Part shown: positions 22,018-31,161 of the stretch, piece by piece
How the letters are laid out: every line of letters starts with the position of its first letter
How positions within the stretch are numbered: position 1 is the stretch's first letter
NCBI RefSeq assembly: GCF_900104085.1
Contig: NZ_FNLD01000001.1
Location: forward strand, 1,904,331 to 1,968,330
From: Pseudoxanthomonas sp. CF125
Lineage (GTDB): Bacteria > Pseudomonadota > Gammaproteobacteria > Xanthomonadales > Xanthomonadaceae
Direction: 5' to 3'
Length of the DNA: 64,000 bases
Notes under the pieces: model-generated
What the model was told of the DNA's origin: nothing
Seen by the model: the letters and a program-made list of their open reading frames with translations, nothing else
Database searches by the model: none
Made by a program: the position numbers and the translations under genes

Positions 22018-22481
22018 AGCAAACCATCGCCGGGCAGCTCGACCTGCTGCGCTACCTCGAGCGAGGCGCCGTGCATCTGGCCGCTGGCATGAGCGTTCCG
22101 GAAGAGACAGCCTGCGAACAAGACGCCGATGAGCAATGGCGCGCGGGGGCAGGGACCGTCTACACCTTCGACTTCGACGGCTGGAGCCTCAACCTCCACT
22201 TCGACCCTGGAAAGAATTTCTCGCACGACACCATCGACTTCTTCGACCACTGCGATCTGCCCGGTTTCTCGAACATCGCCGGGCCCTCGCAGGCCGCCAG
22301 CGCCTTCGAGGGCGCGACACGCTTCGACCTGGGCGAGGAACAGGTGATGCTGCTTCCTTCCGGCGTCACGGTCCATTTCCGCAAAGAGGAAGGCGACGTG
22401 CAGGTGCTGACGAAGGTTGCCGGTGCTCTGCTTCCGTACGGTGCGCTTGCGGACTACTACCGCTCGATGCTGCGGCGTTGA
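22011..22481 (+). CDS. Unknown 156-residue protein
   Basis: I do not recognise the family. The ATG at 22011 has AAAGG about 7 bases upstream. The protein is acidic and cytoplasmic in character, with no signal peptide or membrane helix. Features are an N-terminal amphipathic helix (LKQTIAGQLDLLRYLERG), a beta-rich middle (GTVYTFDFDGWSLNLHFD, MLLPSGVTVHFRKEE, VQVLTKVAG) and two cysteines. Such small globular proteins, followed by another short unknown gene, are often immunity-type or accessory cargo genes, but no toxin gene is visible nearby, so that is speculation. It lies between the channel gene and ilvD. Confidence 0.55.
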   Translation: MLKQTIAGQLDLLRYLERGAVHLAAGMSVPEETACEQDADEQWRAGAGTVYTFDFDGWSLNLHFDPGKNFSHDTIDFFDHCDLPGFSNIAGPSQAASAFEGATRFDLGEEQVMLLPSGVTVHFRKEEGDVQVLTKVAGALLPYGALADYYRSMLRR

Positions 22482-22500
22482 ACGTGGTCCTGATACGCCC

Positions 22501-22689
22501 ATGTTCGACATCTACTTCGTCCCATCATCATGCAGGGACATGCCCAAGGATCCGCGCGGGTTGGTGCATGCGGTCTCCATCGACTCTGATGCGCATCGCT
22601 CCTTGGCCGTTGTGTTCGATCAATGCGGGCAAACGGGCGCAAACCTCCCCACTTCGATGACTCTCTGCTGCGTCCTGAGCAGGTCGTGA
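22501..22689 (+). CDS. Short unknown protein, possibly a truncated gene
   Basis: The 62-residue frame begins MFDIYFVPSSCRDMPKD, 19 bases after the preceding gene. It has no clear ribosome site and ends TLCCVLSRS, an unusual Cys-rich tail. The first 40 residues look protein-like and the end does not, so it may be a remnant cut short by a frameshift. I could not find a continuation in the other plus-strand frames before ilvD. The function is unknown. Confidence 0.3.
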   Translation: MFDIYFVPSSCRDMPKDPRGLVHAVSIDSDAHRSLAVVFDQCGQTGANLPTSMTLCCVLSRS

Positions 22690-22735
22690 CGATGCGGCGT
22701 GTGTTCGACGCGAACACCGGCCTTGGAAACGCCCT

Positions 22736-24619
22736 TTAAAACACACCCCACAGCGGGGTGTCGGAGCCGGGGCGCGCCGGCTCGCCGTCCAGCATCGCCT
22801 TGTCGCGTACGGCGCCCTTGTCGGCGCTGGTAGCCAGCAAGGCATAAGCCTTCAACGCGGTGGTGACTTTGCGCGGGCGCGGCGCCGCCGGCTTCCAGCC
22901 CTTGGCGTCCTGTTCGGTGCGGCGCTGGGCCAGTTCCGCTTCGGTCACCAGCAGGTCGATCGACCGCTGCGGAATGTCGATGCGGATGCGGTCGCCTTCG
23001 CGCACCAGGCCGATGGCGCCGCCTGCGGCCGCTTCCGGCGAGGCATGGCCGATGGACAAACCGGAGGTGCCGCCGGAGAAACGTCCGTCGGTCAGCAGCG
23101 CGCACTGCTTGCCCAGGCCTTTGGATTTCAGATAGCTGGTCGGGTACAGCATCTCCTGCATGCCGGGCCCGCCCTTGGGCCCTTCGTAGCGGATCACCAC
23201 GATATCGCCGGCGACCACTTCATTGGCCAGGATGCCTTTCACCGCATCGTCCTGGCTCTCGAACACCTTGGCGCTGCCTTCGAACACATGGATGGATTCG
23301 TCCACGCCCGCGGTCTTCACCACGCAACCGTCCACGGCAAGGTTGCCGTACAGCACGGCCAGGCCGCCCTCCTGCGAATACGCGTGGCCGACGTCGCGGA
23401 TGCAGCCGCCGCTGCGGTCGACGTCGAGCGTCTTCCAACGCGCGGACTGGCTGAAAGCCACCTGCGTGGGCACGCCGCCGGGTCCGGCCTTGTAGAAAGT
23501 GTGCACCGCTTCGTCCTGGGTCTGGGTCACGTCCCATTGCGCGATGGCTTCGCCCAGGCTGCGGCTGTGCACGGTAGGCAGGTGCGTGTGCAGCAATCCG
23601 CCGCGCGCCAGTTCGCCGAGGATGGAGATGATGCCGCCAGCGCGGTGCACGTCCTCCATGTGGTACTTCTGGATGTTGGGCGCGACCTTGCACAGCTGCG
23701 GCACCTTGCGCGAAAGCCGGTCGATGTCGCGCAGGTCGAAATCCACCTCGGCTTCCTGCGCCGCGGCCAGCAGATGCAGGATGGTGTTGGTGGAACCGCC
23801 CATGGCGATGTCCAAAGTCATCGCATTCTCGAAGGCTTCGAAACTGGCGATGGAGCGCGGCAGCACCGAAGCGTCTTCGCCGCCGTACCAGCGGTGGCAC
23901 AGCTCCACCGCGACGCGGCCGGCGCGCAGGAACAACTGTTCGCGGTCCGAGTGCGTGGCGAGCGTGGAACCGTTGCCCGGCAGGGCCAGGCCCAATGCCT
24001 CGGTCAGGCAGTTCATCGAGTTGGCGGTGAACATGCCCGAACACGAGCCGCAGGTCGGGCACGCGCTGCGCTCGTACTCGGCGACCTTGGCGTCCGACGC
24101 ACTCTCGTCAGCGGCCACGACCATGGCATCGACCAGATCCAGGCCGTGCTCGGACAACTTGGTCTTGCCCGCTTCCATCGGCCCGCCGGAAACGAACACC
24201 GTGGGGATGTTGAGCCGCAACGCGGCCATCAGCATGCCCGGAGTGATCTTGTCGCAGTTGGAGATGCACACCAGCGCATCGGCGCAATGCGCATTGACCA
24301 TGTATTCCACCGAGTCGGCGATGATCTCGCGGCTCGGCAACGAATACAGCATGCCGTCGTGGCCCATGGCGATGCCGTCGTCGACCGCGATGGTGTTGAA
24401 TTCCTTGGCCACGCCGCCGACGCGTTCGATCTCGCGCGCGACCAGCTGCCCCAGGTCTTTCAGGTGCACATGGCCCGGCACGAACTGGGTGAAGGAATTG
24501 GCGATGGCGACGATGGGCTTCTGGAAGTCCCCGTCCTTCATGCCGGTGGCGCGCCACAGCGCACGCGCGCCGGCCATGTTGCGGCCGTAGGTGGAGGTTC
24601 TGGAGCGGTACTCAGGCAT
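22736..24619 (-). CDS. ilvD: Dihydroxy-acid dehydratase
   Basis: IlvD dehydrates 2,3-dihydroxy-isovalerate and -methylvalerate to the 2-keto acids, the third common step of valine and isoleucine synthesis. It has 627 residues from [14 protein letters not shown]; the frame extends to 24826 but only through an improbable repeat-coded segment. Motifs include [47 protein letters not shown] (cluster ligands), [14 protein letters not shown] and [20 protein letters not shown]. It is divergent from the ilvC operon across a 175-base region containing GTTGCAAC palindromes, so shared regulation is plausible. No strong ribosome site is visible. Confidence 0.96.
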   Translation of the reverse strand: MPEYRSRTSTYGRNMAGARALWRATGMKDGDFQKPIVAIANSFTQFVPGHVHLKDLGQLVAREIERVGGVAKEFNTIAVDDGIAMGHDGMLYSLPSREIIADSVEYMVNAHCADALVCISNCDKITPGMLMAALRLNIPTVFVSGGPMEAGKTKLSEHGLDLVDAMVVAADESASDAKVAEYERSACPTCGSCSGMFTANSMNCLTEALGLALPGNGSTLATHSDREQLFLRAGRVAVELCHRWYGGEDASVLPRSIASFEAFENAMTLDIAMGGSTNTILHLLAAAQEAEVDFDLRDIDRLSRKVPQLCKVAPNIQKYHMEDVHRAGGIISILGELARGGLLHTHLPTVHSRSLGEAIAQWDVTQTQDEAVHTFYKAGPGGVPTQVAFSQSARWKTLDVDRSGGCIRDVGHAYSQEGGLAVLYGNLAVDGCVVKTAGVDESIHVFEGSAKVFESQDDAVKGILANEVVAGDIVVIRYEGPKGGPGMQEMLYPTSYLKSKGLGKQCALLTDGRFSGGTSGLSIGHASPEAAAGGAIGLVREGDRIRIDIPQRSIDLLVTEAELAQRRTEQDAKGWKPAAPRPRKVTTALKAYALLATSADKGAVRDKAMLDGEPARPGSDTPLWGVF

Positions 24620-24677
24620 GGGGCGACACGCGGACAGCGCTTGCTTGTGGGGGTGTTGATTCTGCGTCGTTTTCAAC

Positions 24678-24804
24678 GTTTCAGTTGCAACTATCGGTGT
24701 TTCAGTTGCAACCATTTCCGGCCTTGTCCGCAATTGGTCGCCATGGGCGTTGGTGTGCTTGACAAGCCCTATAACCGCATGTTCCCCTAGCCCTATGTTG
24801 CAAC
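24678..24804. promoter_or_regulatory. Three GTTGCAAC palindromes in the ilvD-ilvC divergent region
   Basis: GTTTCAGTTGCAAC occurs at 24678-24691 and 24699-24712, exactly 21 bases (two helical turns) apart. The palindromic core GTTGCAAC recurs a third time at 24797-24804, overlapping the leader-peptide start. This looks like an operator for a dimeric regulator of ilvD and/or ilvC. The regulator is not identified. Confidence 0.5.
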
Positions 24805-24920
24805 GCCACACGCCCACGCAGATCACGCCTGAACAAGATGGCCACGCCGCCCCTGCGGCCGCCCTCCTCGTCCTCGTACTTATTACCTCGCCAACCGGTG
24901 CGGGACGAATAGGCGTGTAA
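24795..24920 (+). CDS. Branched-chain amino-acid leader peptide (41 aa)
   Basis: The ATG at 24795 opens a 41-codon frame ending TAA 24918-24920. Codons 24-30 (24864-24884) read Leu-Leu-Val-Leu-Val-Leu-Ile, seven branched-chain codons in a row, with Ile39 and Val41 near the end. This is the signature of ribosome-mediated attenuation. The intrinsic terminator starts 23 bases after the stop, and the ilvC start follows. The peptide itself probably has no function beyond sensing charged tRNA-Leu, -Val and -Ile. A TATAAC at 24770 could be the -10 box. The frame is too short for length-filtered gene finders. Confidence 0.85.
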   Translation: MLQRHTPTQITPEQDGHAAPAAALLVLVLITSPTGAGRIGV

Positions 24921-24974
24921 GCAACAGCAACGCCAGATTCGCAAAACCCCGCACTGAGAAGTGCGGGGTTTTTT
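24898..24974 (+). terminator. Attenuator of the ilvC-leuB operon (antiterminator and terminator)
   Basis: The terminator is AAAACCCCGCAC (24943-24954), loop TGAGAA, GTGCGGGGTTTT (24961-24972) and a T tract. The segment GTGCGGG at 24898-24904, inside the leader-peptide frame, is complementary to CCCGCAC at 24948-24954 and can displace the terminator. A ribosome stalled on the Leu/Val/Ile codons at 24864-24884 leaves 24898-24904 free; a ribosome at the stop codon covers it. The pairings are read directly from the sequence; the regulatory logic is that of known amino-acid attenuators. Confidence 0.87.
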
Positions 24975-25033
24975 GTTTCCAGACTAGTAGAAATCCCCAG
25001 ACCTTCCCTTCAACTTCCATGGAACCCAGCGCA

Positions 25034-26056
25034 ATGACCACCAGCAACCTCCCCAACACCAAGATCGCCATCGTCGGTTACGGCAGCCAGGGCCGCGCGC
25101 ACGCGCTGAACCTGCGCGAATCCGGTTTCGACGTCACCGTCGGCCTGCGTCCGGGCGGTCCGACCGAAGCCAAGGCGAAAGCCGACGGCTTCGTGGTGAA
25201 GACGCCCGCCGAGGCGGTGAAGGATGCCGACCTGGTCGCCGTGCTGACCCCGGACATGGTCCAGCGCAAGCTCTATGACGAAGTCTTGAAGGACAACATC
25301 AAGCCGGGCGCCTGCCTGCTGTTCGCGCATGGTTTGAATGTGCATTTCGACCTGATCAAGCCGCGCGAAGATATCGACGTGGTGCTGGTGGCGCCCAAGG
25401 GCCCGGGCGCGCTGGTGCGCCGCGAGTACGAGATCGGCCGCGGCGTGCCCTGCATCTACGCCGTGTACCAGGACAAGAGCGGCAATGCCGAAGCGCTGGC
25501 GCTGGCTTACGCCGCCGGCCTGGGCGGCGCGCGCGCCAACATCATCAAGACCACCTTCAAGGAAGAGACCGAGACCGACCTGTTCGGCGAGCAGGCCGTG
25601 CTGTGCGGCGGTGCCTCGTCGCTGGTGCAGGCCGGCTTCGAAACCCTGGTGGAAGCCGGCTACCAGCCGGAAATCGCCTACTACGAAGTGCTGCACGAAC
25701 TGAAGCTGATCGTGGACCTGTTCTACGAAGGCGGCATCACCCGCATGCTGGAATTCATCTCCGAAACCGCGCAGTACGGCGACTATGTCAGCGGCCCGCG
25801 GGTGATCGACGCCGACACCAAGAAGCGCATGAAGGACATCCTGACCGACATCCAGGACGGCACCTTCACCAGGAACTGGATCGCCGAATACGAAGCCGGC
25901 CTGCCGAACTACAACAAGTTCAAGAAGGCCGACATGGAACACCCGATCGAAGTGGTGGGCAAGCAGCTGCGCGCCAAGATGGTGTGGCTGTCGGCCAACG
26001 CTTCGCAGCCCGACGCCGACGACGCCACTTCGACAGAGAAGGCCGCCGCCGCATGA
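25034..26056 (+). CDS. ilvC: Ketol-acid reductoisomerase (NADP+), class I
   Basis: IlvC isomerises and reduces acetolactate or acetohydroxybutyrate with NADPH. It has 340 residues from [10 protein letters not shown]; an ATG at 25019 would add MEPSA, but neither start has a strong ribosome site. The NADPH fingerprint [17 protein letters not shown] lies at residues 15-31. Catalytic and Mg2+ residues lie in the helical domain, including [41 protein letters not shown] and SETAQYGD. The length is that of the short class I enzyme, with a small Ala-rich tail. It is the first structural gene of the attenuated operon and overlaps ilvG by ATGA. Confidence 0.97.
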   Translation: MTTSNLPNTKIAIVGYGSQGRAHALNLRESGFDVTVGLRPGGPTEAKAKADGFVVKTPAEAVKDADLVAVLTPDMVQRKLYDEVLKDNIKPGACLLFAHGLNVHFDLIKPREDIDVVLVAPKGPGALVRREYEIGRGVPCIYAVYQDKSGNAEALALAYAAGLGGARANIIKTTFKEETETDLFGEQAVLCGGASSLVQAGFETLVEAGYQPEIAYYEVLHELKLIVDLFYEGGITRMLEFISETAQYGDYVSGPRVIDADTKKRMKDILTDIQDGTFTRNWIAEYEAGLPNYNKFKKADMEHPIEVVGKQLRAKMVWLSANASQPDADDATSTEKAAAA

Positions 26057-27804
26057 ACGCAACCGCCGCCGCTGCCCCACGCAATGGCGCCCGCTGGCTG
26101 ACCCAGGCGCTGGAGGCCGAAGGCGTGGAAACGCTGTTCGGCTACCCCGGCGGCACCATCATGCCGTTCTACGACGCGCTGGTGGATTCCAAGCTGAAAC
26201 ACATCCTGGTGCGCCACGAACAAGGCGCGGCGCTGGCGGCGAACGGTTACGCGCGCGCCAGCGGCCGTGTCGGCGTCTGCGTCGCGACCTCCGGTCCCGG
26301 CGCATCGAATCTGGTCACCGGCATCGCCGATGCGATGCTGGATTCGGTGCCGATGGTGTGCCTGACCGGACAGGTCGCCACCCATCTGATGGGCACCGAT
26401 GCGTTCCAGGAACTGGACGTGTTCGGCCTGACCCTGCCCATCGTCAAGCACAGCTTCATCGCCCGGCGCGTGGAAGACCTGCCGGAAATCGTGCGCGACG
26501 CCTTCCGCATCGCGCGCGAAGGACGGCCCGGTCCGGTGCTGATCGATCTGCCCAAGGACGTGCAGGTCGCCGATGCCTCGCATCTGCCTGATCACGTGCC
26601 GGCCGAAGTCGAACTACCGCCCCCACCTGCCGACGCCGCGTTGGCCGAAGCGCTGGCCGCGATCGCCGGCGCCGAAAAGCCGGTGATCTACGGCGGCGGC
26701 GGCATCGGCCTGGCCGGTGCGGTGGAGGTGTTCCGCGAGTTCGTCGAAGCCACCCAGATCCCCACCGTGCTGACCCTGCGCGGACTGGGCGCATTGCCCG
26801 GCGGCCATCCCAACTACCTGGGCATGCTGGGCATGCACGGCACCCGCGCGGCGAACATGGCCGTGCAGGAATCGGATCTGCTGATCGTGGTCGGCGCACG
26901 CTTCGACGACCGCGCCACCGGCAAACTGGCCGAGTTCGCGCCGTTCGCACGCGTCATCCACCTGGATGCCGATGCCTACGAAATCTCCAAGCTGCGCACC
27001 GCCAACATCGCCGTACCCGGCGACGTCGCCGCGGGCCTGCGCGCGCTGGTCGGCGCGCGCACTACCTGCGACGAGTGGCGCAAACGCTGCCGCATGCTGG
27101 GCGAAAAGCACGGCTTCCGCTACGACGCGCCCGGCACCGACATCTACGCGCCGGCGCTGCTCAAGCGCATGACAGAACTGGCGCCGGACGACGCCATCGT
27201 CGCCTGCGATGTCGGCCAGCACCAGATGTGGGTGGCGCAGCACTGCAAGTTCAACCATCCGCGCAACCACCTGACCAGCGGCGCGCTGGGCACCATGGGT
27301 TTCGGCCTACCGGCGGCGATGGGCGCGCAATTCGCCTGCCCCGACCGTACCGTGCTGCTGGTCAGCGGCGACGGCAGTTTCATGATGAACGTGCAGGAAC
27401 TGGTGACCATCGCCCGCTGCCGGTTGCCGGTGAAGATCGTGCTGCTGGACAACAGTTCGCTGGGCATGGTGCGGCAGTGGCAGGAACTGTTCTTCGCCAA
27501 GCGCTACAGCGAGATCGACCTGTCCGACAACCCGGACTTCGCCGCATTGGCCGAAGTATTCGGCATTCCCGCCAAGCGCATCGACCGCCGCGACCAGGTG
27601 GAAGACGCACTGGCCGACCTGCTGGCGCAACCCGGCCCCGCGCTGCTGCACGTGGCCATCGACGTCAAGGCCAACGTGTGGCCGCTGGTGCCGCCCAACA
27701 CCGCCAACAGCACCATGCTGGACAGCAATCCGGCCGATCAGGCCGCCGCCGAATCCAACGCAACACAGCCGCGAACGGAGTCCCCGCATGCGCTACCGGC
27801 TTGA
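26053..27804 (+). CDS. ilvG: Acetolactate synthase, large (catalytic) subunit
   Basis: This ThDP-dependent enzyme condenses pyruvate with pyruvate or 2-oxobutyrate, the first common step to valine/leucine and isoleucine. It has 583 residues; the ATG overlaps the ilvC stop (ATGA). The catalytic Glu lies in [20 protein letters not shown] near residue 58; the FAD/subunit region has [20 protein letters not shown]. The ThDP/Mg motif is [19 protein letters not shown] through [14 protein letters not shown]. The small subunit ilvM overlaps its 3' end by 17 bases. The C-terminal tail is enriched in Asn/Ala and seems dispensable. Confidence 0.96.
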   Translation: MNATAAAAPRNGARWLTQALEAEGVETLFGYPGGTIMPFYDALVDSKLKHILVRHEQGAALAANGYARASGRVGVCVATSGPGASNLVTGIADAMLDSVPMVCLTGQVATHLMGTDAFQELDVFGLTLPIVKHSFIARRVEDLPEIVRDAFRIAREGRPGPVLIDLPKDVQVADASHLPDHVPAEVELPPPPADAALAEALAAIAGAEKPVIYGGGGIGLAGAVEVFREFVEATQIPTVLTLRGLGALPGGHPNYLGMLGMHGTRAANMAVQESDLLIVVGARFDDRATGKLAEFAPFARVIHLDADAYEISKLRTANIAVPGDVAAGLRALVGARTTCDEWRKRCRMLGEKHGFRYDAPGTDIYAPALLKRMTELAPDDAIVACDVGQHQMWVAQHCKFNHPRNHLTSGALGTMGFGLPAAMGAQFACPDRTVLLVSGDGSFMMNVQELVTIARCRLPVKIVLLDNSSLGMVRQWQELFFAKRYSEIDLSDNPDFAALAEVFGIPAKRIDRRDQVEDALADLLAQPGPALLHVAIDVKANVWPLVPPNTANSTMLDSNPADQAAAESNATQPRTESPHALPA

Positions 27805-28048
27805 CCTGGTGCTGAAGCCCGCCGAAGGCGCGTTGACGCGCGTGATCGGCATGGCCGAGCGCCGCGGCTTCACCCCGCAGTCCATCAATGGCGAACCGGC
27901 CGGCGAAGACGGCCGCTGGCGCCTGCAACTGGTGGTCGACGGGCAGCGCCCGGCCGAAACCCTGCGCCTGCAGATGCTGAAGGTGTACGACTGCGTGTCG
28001 GTGGAGATCACGGCGGTGGAAGTCGCGCCGGCGGAGGTTGTGTCGTGA
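27788..28048 (+). CDS. ilvM: Acetolactate synthase small (ACT-domain) regulatory subunit
   Basis: It has 86 residues and is a single ACT domain: [39 protein letters not shown] and a final beta strand VYDCVSVEITAVEV. The size matches IlvM, the short form, rather than the 160-residue IlvH. It binds IlvG and sets its activity and feedback response to valine. The ATG lies inside the ilvG 3' end with GGAG 8 bases before it, so translation is coupled. A palindromic repeat pair follows, separating it from ilvA. Confidence 0.93.
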   Translation: MRYRLDLVLKPAEGALTRVIGMAERRGFTPQSINGEPAGEDGRWRLQLVVDGQRPAETLRLQMLKVYDCVSVEITAVEVAPAEVVS

Positions 28049-28053
28049 ACGTC

Positions 28054-28174
28054 AAGAGCAAATCCCCCCTGCCCCCCTTTTTCAAAGGGGGAGTGTTCCG
28101 GGTTTCAGGAAAAAATCGGATCCCGCATTCCGCTTCCCCCTTTGAAAAAGGGGGATCGAGGGGGATTTGCTCTT
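28054..28174. repeat. Inverted pair of palindromic repeat, family D
   Basis: The ends read AAGAGCAAATCCCCC and its complement GGGGGATTTGCTCTT. Inside each arm is a second hairpin with CCCCCTTTTTCAAAGGGGG or its mirror. A second pair in opposite arm order is at 43961-44048. It fills the ilvM-ilvA gap within the operon. Confidence 0.88.
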
Positions 28175-28255
28175 CAGCTCCCGCCTTGGCTTGCATGACC
28201 AAAGCTGCACGGAGGCGTCTTCTTCCAGCGTCGTCCGCACGCCTTGCGCATCTCC

Positions 28256-29398
28256 ATGCCTGATTCACGCGCCACCGCCAGCAACGAACCCGCTGTAACC
28301 GAGCCTGAGGTAAGCGACGTAGTCGTCACCGTGGCCGACGTGCTGGCGGCGCAGGCGCGCCTGCGGCGCTACCTGCCGCCGACGCCGATGCACCATGCCG
28401 AACGCTTCGGCGTGATGCTGAAGCTGGAGAATCTGCAGCGCACTGGTTCCTACAAAGTACGCGGCGCGTTGAACGCCTTGCTGGCCGCGCGCGAACGCGG
28501 CGATCTGCGTCCGGTGATCGCGGCCTCGGCTGGCAATCATGCGCAAGGGCTGGCCTGGGCCGCGTACCGCCTGGGCGTGCAGGCGATCACGGTGATGCCG
28601 CATGGCGCGCCGGAGAACAAGATCGCCGGCGTCGCCCACTGGGGCGCGACCGTGCGCCAGCACGGCAACAGCTACGACGAGGCCTACGCGTTCGCGCGCG
28701 AGTTGGCGGCGCAGAACGATTACCGTTTCCTGTCCGCGTTCGACGATCCCGACGTGATCGCCGGCCAGGGCACGGTCGGCATCGAGATCGCACCGCATGC
28801 GCCGGACGTGGTCATCGTGCCCATCGGCGGCGGCGGCCTGGCTTCCGGCGTGGCGCTGGCGTTGAAATCGCAGGGCGTGCGCGTGGTCGGGGCACAGGTG
28901 GAAGGCGTGGATTCGATGGCGCGCGCCTTGAAGGGCGACAGCCGGCTGATCGACCCGGCGGCCAGCCTGGCCGACGGCGTGCGGGTGAAAGTCCCCGGCT
29001 TCCTGACCCGCCGCCTATGCGCCAGCCTGCTGGACGATGTGGTGATCGTGCGTGAAGCCGAATTGCGCGAAACCCTGGTCCGGCTGGCCCTGGAAGAGAA
29101 CATAATCGCCGAGGGCGCAGGCGCGCTGGCCCTGGCCGCTGGCCGTCGCGTCTCCGGCAAGCGAAAATGCGCGGTGGTCTCCGGCGGCAACATCGATGCC
29201 ACGGTGTTGGCCGGCCTGCTTTCCGACGTGCGCCCGCGCGCGCCGCGCAAGCCGCGCCGGCGCACGCAGGAACTGCATCCGGTCGAGCCCGTACGTTCCG
29301 GCGCCGGCTTGGTTCCTCCCGTTTCCTTGTCCAGCCCCATTACCGTCGATGCGCCCGTTGCGCGTCGCGCCGTCACCGAAGAGGAGTACACCTGGTGA
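28256..29398 (+). CDS. ilvA: Threonine dehydratase (PLP-dependent), no regulatory domain
   Basis: It deaminates threonine to 2-oxobutyrate, the entry into isoleucine synthesis. It has 380 residues. The PLP lysine is in [13 protein letters not shown] near residue 69; the phosphate-binding GGGGLASG and the [13 protein letters not shown] loop are present. The catalytic domain ends about residue 325; there is no ACT-like regulatory domain, as in TdcB-type enzymes. Instead the last 55 residues or so are basic and Pro-rich ([17 protein letters not shown]) with no obvious fold. Its place between ilvM and leuA argues for a biosynthetic role. The stop overlaps the leuA GTG (GTGA). An upstream TTG at 28244 is a less likely start. 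Confidence 0.93.
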   Translation: MPDSRATASNEPAVTEPEVSDVVVTVADVLAAQARLRRYLPPTPMHHAERFGVMLKLENLQRTGSYKVRGALNALLAARERGDLRPVIAASAGNHAQGLAWAAYRLGVQAITVMPHGAPENKIAGVAHWGATVRQHGNSYDEAYAFARELAAQNDYRFLSAFDDPDVIAGQGTVGIEIAPHAPDVVIVPIGGGGLASGVALALKSQGVRVVGAQVEGVDSMARALKGDSRLIDPAASLADGVRVKVPGFLTRRLCASLLDDVVIVREAELRETLVRLALEENIIAEGAGALALAAGRRVSGKRKCAVVSGGNIDATVLAGLLSDVRPRAPRKPRRRTQELHPVEPVRSGAGLVPPVSLSSPITVDAPVARRAVTEEEYTW

Positions 29399-30957
29399 GC
29401 GACATTCCAGTAACCGCAACCCCGGCCCAGGTCCGGATTTTCGACACCACCCTGCGCGATGGCGAACAGTCCCCCGGCTGCAGCATGTCGCCTTCGCAAA
29501 AACTGGTCATGGCCCGTGCGCTGGCCGAGCTTGGCGTCGATGTCATCGAGACCGGCTTCCCCGCCAGTTCGCAATCCGACCGCGAGGCGGCGGCGCTGAT
29601 CTCGCGCGAACTGCGCGACACGAGCCTGTGCGTGCTGTCGCGCTGCCTGCCGGGCGACATCGAGGCCTCGGCGCGCGCGCTGGACGGCACTGCGCGTCCG
29701 CGCATCCACTTGTTCCTGTCCACCAGTCCGCTGCATCGCGAACACAAGCTGCGCATGAGCCGCGAACAGGTGCTGGAAGCGGTAGCCCGCAGCGTGACCG
29801 CCGCGCGCGGCTTCGTCGATGACGTGGAGTTCTCCGCCGAGGACGCCCTGCGCACCGAAGAGGATTTCCTGGCCGAAGCGATCGCCGCGGCGATCGCCGC
29901 TGGTGCCGGCACCATCAACCTGCCCGATACCGTCGGCTATACCACGCCCACCGAAATCCGCGGCCTGTTCGAACGCATGATCGCCAACGTGCCGGGCGCG
30001 CGCGATGTGATCTTCAGCACCCACTGCCATAACGACCTGGGCCTGGCCGTAGCCAATTCGCTGGCGGCCATCGAAGGCGGTGCGCGCCAAGTGGAATGCA
30101 GCGTCAACGGCATCGGCGAGCGCGCCGGCAATGCGGCGCTGGAAGAAGTGGTGATGAGCCTGAAAGTACGCGGCGCGTACTTCAGCGCCGATACCAATAT
30201 CGACACCAACCGCATCGTGCCCACTTCGCAGCTGCTGCAGCGCCTGGTGGGCATGCCGGTCCAGCGCAACAAGGCGGTGGTCGGCGCCAATGCATTCGCG
30301 CACGAAGCCGGCATCCACCAGCACGGCATGCTGCGCCATCGCGGCACCTACGAAATCATGCGTCCGGAAGACGTGGGCTGGCCGTCCTCGCAGATGGTGC
30401 TGGGCCGCCATAGCGGCCGCGCGGCGGTGGAACAGCGTTTGCGCGCGCTGGGCTACCTGCTGGAAGAATCGGAACTGGATCTGGTCTTCGCCTCCTTCAA
30501 GGCCCTGTGCGAGAAGCAGCGCGTGGTCCACGACAACGACCTGCAGACCCTGATGCAGGACGGCGCCGACAGCGAGGGCTACCGGCTTTCGTCGATGACC
30601 GTCAGCGACGCAGGCCATCGCGCGCGCGCCACCGTTGAATTGTCCGATCCGGACGGCGACCGCGTGTTCGAAACCGCCGAAGGCGACGGCCCGGTCGATG
30701 CGCTGTTCGCGGCGCTGGCCATGGCCACCGGCGTGGATCTGGTGCTGGAAAGCTACCAGGTGCACAGCGTGGGCCTGGGCCGCGATGCGCGCGGCGAAGC
30801 CAACCTGAGCGTGCGCTACGAAGGCGCCGAGTACGACGGCACCGGCACCAGCAAGGACATCATCGAAGCCAGCGCACTGGCCTGGCTGGACGTGGCCAAC
30901 CGGCTGCTGCGCCAACGCAACGGGACCAAGGCGAAATCGGAGATGGCGGAGGCGTGA
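29395..30957 (+). CDS. leuA: 2-isopropylmalate synthase
   Basis: LeuA condenses acetyl-CoA with 2-oxoisovalerate, the committed step to leucine. GTG at 29395 overlaps the ilvA stop (GTGA) with GAGGAG 9 bases upstream; it gives 520 residues. The HMGL-like TIM barrel begins [19 protein letters not shown] near residue 12; the metal His pair is in [16 protein letters not shown], followed by [18 protein letters not shown]. The C-terminal 130 residues or so form the LeuA allosteric domain for leucine feedback (DADTEGYRLSS-like [27 protein letters not shown]). It is cotranscribed with the ilv genes. An inverted repeat pair follows before leuC. Confidence 0.97.
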   Translation: MSDIPVTATPAQVRIFDTTLRDGEQSPGCSMSPSQKLVMARALAELGVDVIETGFPASSQSDREAAALISRELRDTSLCVLSRCLPGDIEASARALDGTARPRIHLFLSTSPLHREHKLRMSREQVLEAVARSVTAARGFVDDVEFSAEDALRTEEDFLAEAIAAAIAAGAGTINLPDTVGYTTPTEIRGLFERMIANVPGARDVIFSTHCHNDLGLAVANSLAAIEGGARQVECSVNGIGERAGNAALEEVVMSLKVRGAYFSADTNIDTNRIVPTSQLLQRLVGMPVQRNKAVVGANAFAHEAGIHQHGMLRHRGTYEIMRPEDVGWPSSQMVLGRHSGRAAVEQRLRALGYLLEESELDLVFASFKALCEKQRVVHDNDLQTLMQDGADSEGYRLSSMTVSDAGHRARATVELSDPDGDRVFETAEGDGPVDALFAALAMATGVDLVLESYQVHSVGLGRDARGEANLSVRYEGAEYDGTGTSKDIIEASALAWLDVANRLLRQRNGTKAKSEMAEA

Positions 30958-30985
30958 TGGCTTCTATGGCCCAAAATTTTTCCGA

Positions 30986-31104
30986 CGTCATCCCAGCGAA
31001 AGCTGGGATCCATCTTGATCTTGCTTCTGCCGCGAAAGCATCAAGGCAACGTCCAAGTCAAAATCAAAGTCAAAATGGATCCCAGCTTTCGCTGGGATGA
31101 CGAT
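30986..31104. repeat. Inverted pair of palindromic repeat, family C
   Basis: Each arm is itself a hairpin, ATCCCAGC-GAAA-GCTGGGAT, flanked by CGTC and CCA. The two arms are complementary to each other. The spacer carries TTGATCTTGCTT, a module also found in families A and C at 57.6-58.1 kb. It fills the leuA-leuC gap. Confidence 0.88.
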
Positions 31105-31161
31105 ACTTTCAGACGCCACCGCAAGATTTCAACCGATCACAGCTTCAACGGAAAACAAAGC

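Noticed and set aside
24759-24775. TTGACA plus TATAAC as a promoter for the ilvC leader
   Set aside because: The two boxes are only five bases apart, so they cannot be one sigma-70 promoter. TATAAC alone may be a -10 box.
22742-24826. Longer ilvD starting at 24826 or 24715
   Set aside because: The extension includes [12 protein letters not shown], the product of a 21-bp operator-like direct repeat; IlvD family proteins begin at MPEYRS.
29167-30957. leuA starting at 29167
   Set aside because: The first 76 codons lie out of frame inside ilvA and encode a His/Arg-rich shadow; GTG 29395 with GAGGAG fits the family start.
31015-31161. N-terminal extension of leuC through the family C repeat
   Set aside because: The frame is open by chance across the repeat; homologous LeuC proteins begin near [14 protein letters not shown].
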